Assembly (NCBI GenBank): GCA_033980235.1
Contig: CM067067.1
Coordinates: 30,941,451 to 31,005,450, forward strand
Reading direction: 5' to 3'
From: Diadema setosum
Taxonomy: Eukaryota; Echinodermata; Echinoidea; Diadematoida; Diadematidae
DNA length: 64,000 nt
Positions 22,080 through 33,100 of the stretch are shown one piece after another. The translations under genes were made by a program, and so were the position numbers. Below the pieces are notes generated by a model. The model searched no databases and had not been told where the DNA came from. It saw nothing but the letters and a program-made list of their open reading frames with translations. Numbering within the stretch: position 1 is the stretch's first letter; the number at the start of each line of letters is the position of its first letter.

Positions 22080-23830
22080 GGGCTCTGACTAATTAATAAA
22101 TAGGGCCTAGGCCTAGATCTAGTTTCAAACATATTATTACTAGAACCTAGTAGGCCTAACGTTAGGCCTACATTTTGCAAACAGGGTAGCCTAGCTAGGC
22201 TAACATCTTAACGGTTAACTACCTAGTGATCTATAACGCTAGAGTCTACAATTGTAAAATCTTCTTCTCCAACATAATGTTAATGATGTAAGTTAGGCCT
22301 AACGTTAGAACCCTCTAGACAGTTTCTATATGCTAGACATACTGTACTTTCTAGACGTGGTCTATATAGGCTAGGCCTAAAACTGCGAACAGCCGCCACA
22401 CGTATACACTGCGTGTGGCGGTTGCGCCGTGCTCCCATTCATATCTTCATGTTGAACAAACGGGTGCCTTTGCGGCGCTATATTTCCTTAATTTTTCAAC
22501 AGAAACTACTAACAGGAATACTTACATGGGTCGATGAAACCTAAATGAATATCATCGGAGACTGTTTGATGCATTTCATTGCCTGTGTTGCACAAAATGA
22601 TGTCTTATATTAAGCAGCTCACCGATGTTCACAGAATTCACAATCACTTGCAGTGTTGCACTTTAATAGCGCACAGAATACTTGAACGAACATAAGCGAA
22701 ACTGCGGGGAAGCCGCCAGGACCGCGCCTGGCGGCGCGGTCTCCGGGACTAGGCTAGGCCTAACTTGTTAGAGCTAACGTTAGGCCTACCTAACAAGTTA
22801 GGCCCCTAACGTTTGTAGTTACTAACGTTACAGTAGCCTACTAGGACTGTAGAAAACTAGAATAGGCCTAACACGTTAACGGTTAGATCTAACGTAACAG
22901 ACCAGACGTCTAACGTTAGGACTAGATTCTAGAAATCTAGTAACAGTTTTCTAGATCTAGAACTAACGTTAGAAACCAACTGTTCTAGTACATCATGTAA
23001 TCCCCATGTCTAGGCCTAGGTCTACTATAACCCCGGGACGCTCCGTGTACACAGTTACACACTGTACTGCGTGTTGGGGCTGGTCGCAGTTAGGTCTACT
23101 AGAACTAGTGGTAGGGCCTATAGAAAGTTTCTAGACTAAACAGTCGAGTCTAGCTAGTCTAAATAAGTAAATTAAACATTGTTAGACGGATAGTCTATGC
23201 CTAACATTATAGAGCTAACGTTAGGTTTTCCTAATCGTATTAAATCCATGATAGAGTCTAACACTGTTAGTCGTGATGTAGGGTATGGGCCTTAGTTAAA
23301 TCAAACGTTAGGCCCTATTAACTGTGTAGCTTTAGACCCTAGAATCTATAGGCTCCTAACGTTAGAATCTAACGTTAGAGCTGTAACATTAGTCGAGTGT
23401 AGGCCTAACGGTTAAGCAGATGGTCAAGAGTCAAGACGAACTTTTTAGAGAGCTCACGTCTATCAAGTAGGTCCTACTAACCGTTACTGTGATCATTATG
23501 AACATGTCCATGATCAACTTTCTAACGTTAGGGGTCTTTCTAGGGTCTAGATCTAGTAGTAGTAATGTTTATAGATTCTACTGAGATCTGGTAAAACGGG
23601 CAACAGATTTTTTTTTTTTTTTTTTTTGGGGGGGGAAGAGGTACCAAAGGCCTCTTGACAATTGGATCACAATTTTGTATGGTGGACAATGAATTAGATT
23701 CTAGCCTAGGCCTACCCTAATTTATTAGAAGACCTCTAGACTCTAGGCCTATAGATTTTCTAGGCCTAGGAGCCTAATCAAGTTTATGCAGAAAATCTGC
23801 AACCACTAGGCCTAACAGTTAGAGGACCCC
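22080..23830. repeat. Tract saturated with short palindromes (CTAG, AACGTT, AGGCCT)
   Basis: At least eleven AACGTTA copies lie between 22158 and 23523, among them CTAACGTTAG palindromes. AGGCCTA/TAGGCCTA, TCTAGA and ACTAGT are scattered throughout. There is no fixed period and no open frame. GC-rich hairpins interrupt it at 22390-22425 (GCCGCCACACG paired with CGTGTGGCGG) and 22712-22735 (GCCGCCAGG paired with CCTGGCGGC). Confidence 0.7.
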
Positions 23831-23839
23831 GTTTGCGGC

Positions 23840-23863
23840 GGGGGGGGGGGGGGGGGGGGGGGG
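23840..23863. repeat. Poly-G tract
   Basis: About 24 consecutive guanines at the junction between the palindrome-rich tract and the X-box array. It is long enough to form quadruplexes, and its length in the assembly may be unreliable. A T-run followed by a G-run lies at 23610-23635. Confidence 0.85.
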
Positions 23864-23989
23864 TCCAGTTTGCAGCACCCCAAACAAATGTCCTCTGATT
23901 TCTTCAAACATGAAAAGTTTGCAAAAACCAAATATTTTTTGATGGTCCAACTAGTTTTCAGCTTGTTAGCAGATTTTCACAAAAATCCT

Positions 23990-25815
23990 ACAAAATGTTG
24001 TGGATCAAACTACTCTCAGTTTTGTAGCAATTCAATTTGAATTTGGGATATGAAATCAATGTTATTTATAATTGTGCAAAATACATTTAATATGTGTGTT
24101 AATAGATCTGTTGCCATGGCAACAGCAGTTTTTTTTTTTGTTTTTGACCAATCGTGCAAAAATGTGTGGATTAACCTAACTCCTTCAGTTTTTAAGCATT
24201 TGGCTTTAAAATTGGCACACATGACCACTATAGTATATAGATGTGCAAACTTAATCTTTCGTCAGTGGTGAACAATGCGTTGCCATGGTAACAGCTTTTT
24301 TTTTTTAAAACCAAAGAGCATACAAAAATATTGCGGATTCAGCTAACTCCCTTAGTCTGTGAGCATTTACTTGAAATTTGATACACATGACCACTGTGGT
24401 ATGCAGAAATGTAAACGTAATCTTTCGTCAGTGGTGATCAATGTGTTGCCATGGTAACGACATATTTTGAATAAAAATCATACAAAAATATTGTGGATTC
24501 AGTTAACTCCCTCAGTCTTTGGGCATTTGGCTCGAAATTTGGCATATGTGACCATTTACATAGCGTATAGATGTGCAAACTTGATCTTTCGTCAGTGGTG
24601 AACAATGCGTTGCCATGGTAACGGCGTCTTTTCACTAAAATGCATACAAAAATATTGTGGATTCAGGTAACTACCCCTCAGTCTTTGAGCATTTAGCTTG
24701 AAATTTGGCACATGTGACCACTATAGTATGTAGATGTGCATACGTAATCTTTTGTCATTGTTGATCAATGTGTTATCATGGTAACAGCATATTTTGATTG
24801 AAAATCATGCAAAAATATTGTGGATTCAGTTAACTCATTCAGTCTTTGAGCATTTGGCTTGAAATTTGGCACATGTGACCACTATAATCTATAGCATAAG
24901 AGGTAAAGATGTGCAAACTTAATCTGTCATTAGTGCTGAACAATGTGTTGCCATGGTAACAGCATTTTTCACTAAAAAGCATACTAGTATAAAGATATTG
25001 TGGATTCAGCTAGCTCCCTCAGTCTTCGAGCATTTAGCTTGAAATTTAGCACACCTGACCATTATGGTACGCAGATGTGCAAACTTAACCTTTTGTTTTT
25101 GTTGATCAATGCATTTCCATGGTAACAGCATACTTTTAATGAAAATCATACAAAAATATTGTGGATTCAAGTAAATCCCTCAGTCTTTGAGCATTTGGCT
25201 TGAAATTTGGCACATGCAACCACTATAGTACAGAGATATGCAAACTTTATATTTCATCATTGTTGAACAATGTGTTGCCATGTTAACAGTGCATTTTGCA
25301 TGAATATCATACAAACATTTCGATTCTCCTAACTCTCTGTTTCAGAGCATTTTGGCTTCAAATTTGGCACATGTTTCCTCTGCATTACCTAGATGTGCAT
25401 TAATCTTTAATCAGTGTTGAAAATGTGTTGCCATGGTAACAATATATTTTGAATGAAAATGATGCACTTATATTGTGAATTCAACTAAGCCCCTTAGCCT
25501 TTTAGCATTTGGCTTGAAATTTGGCACATGTGACAGCTATGATATATGTAATATATATAATAGATTTGCAAACTTCATATTTTCTTAATGTCCAACATTG
25601 TGTTGCCATGGTAACACAATTCTTAATGAAAGCCATAGAAATTGTCAGTTTATATATCTTGCTCACTCAGTTTTTGAGCACTTGACTTGAGATGTGGGAC
25701 ATTTGACTAACAGTGAGCAATACATTTATTCACTGTTGAACAGTGCATTGCCACGGTAACATTTTTTTTCCATTAAAAAGAAAAAAAAATAATCCTGGTT
25801 GAGCTAAATTCACTC
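23990..25815. repeat. Tandem array of about 164-bp units, each with an X-box-like palindrome
   Basis: Eleven units are marked by GTTGCCATGGYAAC or a close variant, starting at 24110, 24279, 24445, 24609, 24772, 24947, 25113, 25273, 25427, 25602 and 25747. Spacing is 145-175 bp. Seven of the eleven are exact GTTGCCATGG(C/T)AAC; the first is the perfect palindrome GTTGCCATGGCAAC. The rest of the unit is more diverged, with blocks ATTGTGGATTCAG, CTCAGTCTTTGAGCATTTGG, CTTGAAATTTGGCACATG and TGTGCAAACTTAATCTTTCG. The motif equals the symmetric consensus bound by RFX transcription factors (known for the family); binding here is inferred. Confidence 0.85.
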
Positions 25816-26960
25816 AGATGTGGATGGGGGTATATTAATAACAATGAGTGATAGTTCTAGTTATGCCTATCTTTAGTTTGTTTTCCTGTCTGTTCAGTCC
25901 TTGCTTTCATTCTTATCTTTGTCATATTCCTTTATTCCTTTCTTTCTGTTTGTTTTGCCTGATGTCATGATGTCAAAATTGTCATACATGGAGTCCTTGA
26001 TGGATTTGAGATGCTCTCATTGCCCAGAGTAATTCACAAAATTTACAATTAAGCTCTGCTTATCTTGTGAATTCTTCTTTTCCATACAGAGATTAAAAAA
26101 AAAATTAATTGTATTTGCTTGATTATTTATCTAAAAACAATAGTTGATATTATTATGATTGTATCCATGTTTTGTTGAAGCTTATGCGATTCAAAGATCC
26201 TTAAAATATTTTGTACTCATGTAAGCATTATGTATATTGCTTTGTATTACTTTATGTGGAAATAAAGTCATTTGAATTTGAAGTTGAATACTGTACATTG
26301 GACTTTCATCTTAACAATAGACACCGTTACATCGATGTCATCTGATTAGCCACTATAGTTGAAATTTAATCAATACTAGCGCACCACCATCCTTGATTAC
26401 CAGCCCTTTTCTCACTCATCAATACTAGAACTCACTGAACCTCTATTACCGGTACATTGTACTAAATATACCTATCAATAGCACTTTGGACACGCTATCC
26501 ACCAAAAACCATTACCTGATCAATTAGGCCTACAAGACAGATCTAGCAATCAAATAGCACGGTCTACAGTCCACACCTACTGACTTTAAACATTGAGTTA
26601 AAAAACCTTCTGGCTAAAAAACGAACTTGTTAAAAAAAAAAAACCACCCTGATTTCTCAACTTAGTGACACTCCTTCAGAGAGAGAAAAAAAAATGTCTT
26701 GACTAGGTCTAGATCTAGTCTAGATTGTCTAGAGTGGGTCTAGATCTGGACATTACTCTTTGTTAAATTTAAAATGCTAAATGCTACTGGTGCACTTAAC
26801 ATTCTGTTTGACAATTCACTCAAGACTTGTTGCTAAACTGGTTCTGTAAACTTGTCAATGTCCACCAGATCGAAGTTTTAGAATTATAATTGATAAGCTT
26901 TTAATTCTTTGGCATACCTTGACTATTCACTTTTATTCTTTTATCTCCTTTTTATAACAG
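25816..26960. other. Upstream/intronic stretch before MEIOC exon 1
   Basis: No coding frame. Near 26215-26290 the run TTATGTGGAAATAAAGTCAT with TTTGAATTTGAA looks like the 3' tail of a CR1/L2-like LINE, or an unassigned poly(A) signal region. Pyrimidine-rich sequence leads into an acceptor at 26960, so part of this is probably a 5' intron of MEIOC. Confidence 0.4.
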
Positions 26961-27113
26961 GGATTGATCAATTTGATTGTGATAAAACAGGCACACCCAG
27001 CGACAATGCAAGCAGACGTTCTTCAGAGTGCTGCAGTGGGATCCTCTCATTACTGGAATCTAGGCCGGTGCCAGGAAGGATACAATGTTGACAGCTTCAG
27101 TTTTGCTGGAAAG
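26961..27113 (+). CDS. meioc: MEIOC exon 1 (first recognised coding exon)
   Basis: The acceptor TTTTTATAACAG ends at 26960, and the donor AAG/GTACGTG follows 27113. ATG at 27006 gives MQADVLQSAAVGSSHYWNLG. The 15 codons before it are also open (GLINLIVIKQAHPAT), so the true start may be in an exon farther upstream. Residues 1-36, ending in phase 0. Confidence 0.7.
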
Positions 27114-30100
27114 GTACGTGCATTTTATTTATGATTAAACAATTTACTTACCGTTGGCTGTAGTAAGTGTTATCATCAATCTACACTTCCTAGAGATGTA
27201 GACTCTAGCCTATATTATGATGAATACAGTGCACTCCCGTTATAAGGAACACAGTTATAACAAAATTCCGGCTACAACGAAGTTTAACTCCAGGCTGCAA
27301 CTTTATCAGCTCTATGTTTTTTATTGTTAATTTGTTCCCTTTTAACAAAATTTCAATATAGCGAAAGAAAGCTGCCAGTCCCAAGGATTTCATTATAACA
27401 GGAGTCCACTGTATAGATTTGACATCTAGAGTTCTAGGTTACCTAAAAATTTTCTTGGTGTCCAGACACCTAGAGTTTCTACATACAAAGTCAGTCCTTG
27501 TAGATTAAAACTAAAAATTTTTGAACATTAAATTCATTTAGACTGAAAAAGCTGATATACTTTTTTGACACATATTTATATCTTCTCCAAAAATTATAAA
27601 TGATGTTTTCCTTTATGTTATTCTGTTTAATTATCATCAGTTGTGCTGTAGTTTTGTAGCAATCCAGTTGTGACATTAAGTTTGATGCACTTTTTTATGA
27701 GGGACTGAAGATTCCTGAAACATGACTTGTATTGTATGTCTCTGTTGGATTATTACTATAGTGCTTGATTACTAGGGGATGACACAGTGTCCCTTGCTTT
27801 AGAGTGTTCATAGCCCTTGTATTTCAACTATTTCAAAACTTTCACTGGAAAAGGAGACAATACCTCTTTCACTTAAGGCTGATATTACTTTACAGTTTGT
27901 TCATAAAAGAATTTTTTATACTGTCCAGGTTGGAGCCTATCACCTCAATGAAATGGTGTCAGTAATCAATCTGAGTGTAGTAGTGGTTTCAAACAATTTA
28001 AATGATGTTGTTGTTGTTATAGCAGCAAACTCTGAACTCTGCAATGTGCCACGAGGCCACCCAGAACCAGTCTATGGTGCCCAATGACAAACAGCTTTCT
28101 TCAGAGGGTGCTCCAGACAGATCCTTTGAGGATTTGGTAAATAAGATCCTTGCGACAGAGGATGAAAGCCCCAGTAGTGACTGTGTGGACACAGAACTCA
28201 CACTCACCGAGGAGTTGTTGCACAATCTTGCAGTGGAAAATGGGTAAAAATTGCATCAACTAATTCATTTTCTTTTCTCAGAGTACAGTGGACTCCCATT
28301 ATAACAAACATGGTTATAATGAAATTTAGTTCCAAAGAAGTAAACATTCAGTTCTTCAAATCGTTATTGGCACTACTTTATTTGCTCAGCTTTTACAAAA
28401 TTTTTACATAACAAACAAAAACTGCCGGTCCCAAGAACTTCATTGTAATAGAGAAGTTTGTATTCCTCACAATTTGAATGTCAAAACAATCCAAACTGAT
28501 AAGGTTCTGAAGCAAGACCACCCAGATACTAGAATCTTGAGTCACGCCATGTCCGTCATGAACAGCTGGTGTTTTTAATTTACACAGCTATCACAAGCTG
28601 AAAATTATTTATTGGTAAATAGCCACAGTTAGCTTTACTTTGGGAATAAATTGACATGTGTGAATAGCTTAATTGATATAAGGTCTTGTATGCTAATGAA
28701 GTAACATCTTGGTCTCTGTAGTCAAGTGATGATCTGTCAGAAGTAGTCGTGAAAAAATACATAGACAGTAAGTACACTATACATTTTCATTTTGGAATCT
28801 GTCATATCTGGAAAACAGGGCTAATCTGTGTGAGCAAGCACCTATGCCAGACCTGAGTGCAATGTCATCAACACAAATCATCCAGGAAGCACTGGCGTGG
28901 ATGCACAAGAATAGGAACATGCAGGAAAACTCTGTGCAAGTGAATTTTCCTCTTCAGGCACCCTTCACTCCAGAGAAATCTCATGGAGAGTATTCTGCAC
29001 AAGCAGCCATGCCTACTGTCTCTGGTATGCTAGACAGCACAAGTACATCAGAGGAAATTAATTCACAAGCAAGATATCCCATATCATATCAATGATTTGT
29101 GGAGACAAGGCTAAGGCATAAACAAACCCTGAAAACTCCGTCAAACTGTGCCTCCTAAAAAAAATCTCATTATGAAAGATATGGAACAAATTGGTGATTT
29201 ACGCTGTACACAAACCACAAAGTGTAAATTATATGTACCTTTCCCATTTCAAAGAGTTTACCTGCTGTTACTCATAAACTCTGACAGTATAGCCCCATAG
29301 AAATAGCATAACAGCTTTTAAAATTTCTGCTTGTCGTTAATCATAAAATGCATTTTAAACTAAATCTGTGATGCTGATCTGTGATGCTGCCAACCATATA
29401 CAATCGTAGTCCCTTTCTTCTTTTTTTTTTTCATGGATATGCCTAGTTATGCTGTTCTTGTAAAATGTCAGAAAAGTTATGTGCTAATCGCTATTGTTTG
29501 ATTCCTTTAATACAATGTCTTGTACAATAATCTGATTTTTGTTTCATAGAGCTCAGAATTATGTGATTGAAATGTCAGTTGTTGCTTTTAAGAATAAAAA
29601 AAAACACCAATGAACATATGTCCTCTTTATCTCTAAATTTTTATTAACCTCTCATAGCATAATATGTATTGTTTGACCATAAATATGTTATTGAGGTGTT
29701 TATTTTTAATTAAATCATTGTTCCACTGATTAAATCATGATTTGCATTTGTTGTTGTTGGAGGGAATTGATAAGTGCATTCTTATTTCAGTTGTAACTCC
29801 ACTGCTGATTCAAAGAGAATTTTCCAACTCCAAACAGGGTCTTTACAGGCTGAAGTCTCTTAATACTAATAAGCATGATATAATATGTATGGTGTGTATT
29901 CTTGTATTTTTCATTTGTCTTGTACTCTAGTTGAAGACGAGAGTCTTTACAATGGAATGGGCTCACCTCGCAGCTCCGTTGCTGGAAGCTACAGTTCGGG
30001 AGATGAGATTGGTTGGCCAAATGTAGCCATGTCAAGAAGTGACCCTGAGATGGTCAATGTCCCACCTAGCATCAGTCAGAGCCCACAAGTTCGATACCCA

Positions 30101-33100
30101 TCTTCTGATTTCCCCATGGGAAATATTTCTGTCAGGGATATCCAACCTCCACCTCAAAGATTTGACTCCAATCCAGAATTTGGAAACATGCCTTCCCCAC
30201 AAGAGGGGAATGTCTTCCGGTCCTCTTCCAACACCCAATCACCAAGAGTCTTGCCAAATTGCACTGGAATGAACCAAAACTGCAAAAATCAGAACCAGTT
30301 GCAGATCCCTGCCTTGAAAGGGTTCAAAACTAATATGAACATTTCAGGCTGCCACACCCCTCCACTTTCTCAGGCTCCAAGATCCATTGATGCTTGTGCC
30401 ATGGGTGGTTACCCTCCAAAAGTTTCCCAAGCAGCCAATTTCGCACCAGTAATGCCAGGACAATCATATGGCACAGTGCCTGACCCAATTTTGTCTAATT
30501 ACCAGAAGGTTCCGCGCTGGCAGACTCAAACAAGGGAGATACATGTATTCACAAATAATTACCCTAGGCATCAAGCACATTCCCAAATGGTATCGGGATA
30601 CCAGAGGCAAGATTTCAATGATCATTTCCAATTCAATGGGAAACAAAATTGTGTGCCCCGTTGGTTGAAACGAAACCAGCCCCTGAACATAGGGTATCAG
30701 CAGAAGGCTATCTTTGCAGAGAACTACTCCTCTCTGCCCAACAGTCCTGTTGGCCTATCACCACCCACGGAAATGGGAGAAATTTCCTCGGGAATAGAGA
30801 ACTGCCAGTACCAGCTTCAGAATCTGGAAAAAGAGCGAAGAAAGGTGAGCAATATGCTCAAATGTCATTATCATATGTCCTCTAAGTTTGTGATGAACAC
30901 AAATAAAATCAAGCTTCTTGAATTCTTTTATTTTTTTGGTGTGTGTGTGTGTGCGCATTTATTTGTTACCTTTTTTCTCATAGATGTTCTACAGATTATT
31001 TCTATTTCATCAGGGATGTTTATCTAATGGTTTAACAAAAGGGGTCATAATAGATATTTTAATATCATTTGGTGCTTTTGTTTTGAATATGAAAATATGG
31101 CAGAAAATGATCAATACATTGTCGGTGGATGTAATCTATCATGGACCACACAAATGTTTCACAAATATTTCTCTAAGTGATATTTCGCCCACAAATTAGC
31201 ATTGACCGACCACAAAAAGCCATCAATGTCTTCAGTAGATGTGAAAATGTCAGCATCTAGGTTTTTTCTTCAGCTTTAAAATGAAATTTCTAATACATGC
31301 ATCTTTATTGTTATTGTTCATTTTCCATCTGTGAAGATGGCTGGATAGCCCGTATTCAGCTACAATAAGCTGGTCTTCCATGGGTCCAGTTGGATGTGAG
31401 GTGGGACCACTTCACCGGGTTAAACACCCTGCTCTTTGCAATGAATGAATGGAGCGGGATCTTTTACGTGCATGAGTTGTGACTTTCTCGTACACGGGAC
31501 CTCCATTTTATGTCCTATCTGAGGGACAGAGTGTTTTGCCTCTTGCTAGAGGGGACGGTATGTTTACACACAACATTGCTCAGTCCAGACTCGGGTTTGG
31601 ACCTGGGCCCTTAGGATCGTGAGGCAGACGCGCTGCCGACTGAGCCAACTCAACGCCCTGGCATCTTGATCCTGTGTATCAATACAATGAGAAAAAAATA
31701 TATATATCAGTCATCTTTAGAGGCACTGATTTCTTGTCATTCAGTTCAGTACAAGATATTTTCAACAGCACAATATTACCCGTGCCTATGTAATTTATAC
31801 AATATCTGGAGTACCAGGTAATCAAGAGTAAAGAACTGGAAAGAAATTGAGCATGTGACTATAGGGATGTTACAACATGATTGTCTCGTTGTTGTCCGAT
31901 ATGCAGCAAGCAATTCTATTTAGATAATTGTTAGTCTGTCTGTTTTGCTATGCCCAAATTTAGACGGAGGCTGAACTTGTGAGAATGAATCCTGGGAAAC
32001 GCATTTCCAGCTCCAATACCATCGCAGTACCTTCTCTCCCACCTAACCCTTCACCTGTGGACCAGCTTATTGTTGAAGAGTACAGAGAGCACAGCAGGGT
32101 GAGCAAGCATGAAGAGTGGCAAAAAAGAAACAAATTGTTGTGATTGCAAGAATTTCACATAATATCAATCTGAATGATACCTATGAATGAAACTTTTGAT
32201 TGTCTGTGACAAGGTATTTGTATTCTGTTTGTAATCAAAGTGTTGTTTTTTTTTTTTAACAAGGTCAGAATGGTTTGATAAGTATGGCCAATTTAGAAAT
32301 TGACATCTAAGATTCTTGGAAATAGATTGGCATTCAATATTTTTTTCACCAACATTGGAGCAGTATTGGTCAATCACAACTGTGGAATTTAGAGCACAAT
32401 TCAGGTTAAATCAGGAAATATGTTTAAAAGAATAACAATAGCCTGTAACATTGTTTATCAAATGTTCTGCTTACTTGATCTGATTTGTGAAATATTTTTG
32501 ATGTGTGTGATGCAGATGACAACCCTTCTCAGTAAGATTGGGGGCTTGAATTCCAGAGCACTCCACCCCAACATCGAGACCTGCTTAGACAAGTGGATGT
32601 TGGCCATCCAAGCTGTTGAGGCTCATCGCACTGCTGAACTCTGCCATAATCCAAAGGGGAAGAGTATGCTGAATCAAGGTATTCAGATATGCCATACATT
32701 CGTGTTGAAGGCTGTTGATTAGCTCTTTTTGTGCCATGGTGTCCCCCCCCCCCCCAAAAAAAAAAAAATGTCAGCTCATATTTGCAAAAAATGTCATCCT
32801 GTGAATGTTTCTGGTTTTACAGTACATAGGTAATTCTCTAAATTGTAGTGGGGACTGATCAATGAATTCGTTTCTTGAATAAGAATATGCTGAAGCAGCT
32901 AGTGTTACATTGAATGATTTCTGGCTGAAGAATCCAGCATATTGGTGTTCAAAATATTAGAAAGATCAGGGGCCTATTGCATAAAACGTTTTACCTAAGA
33001 AAAACTCTGGTCGGAAATGAAAACTCAGGTTTGTGTCATTCTGCAATTGACTTTAACACAGGAACAAACTGCTAAATAATAACCTGAGTTTTTTTTTTTC

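Noticed and set aside
29885..31027. 380-codon single open frame as an intronless gene
   Set aside because: The true coding part is exon 4 (29931-30844) with strong splice sites; the ends read into intron sequence with GT repeats.
31590..31660. Functional tRNA gene on the minus strand
   Set aside because: A- and B-box-like sequences are present, but the acceptor and other stems do not pair well and the segment is the head of a SINE with target duplications.
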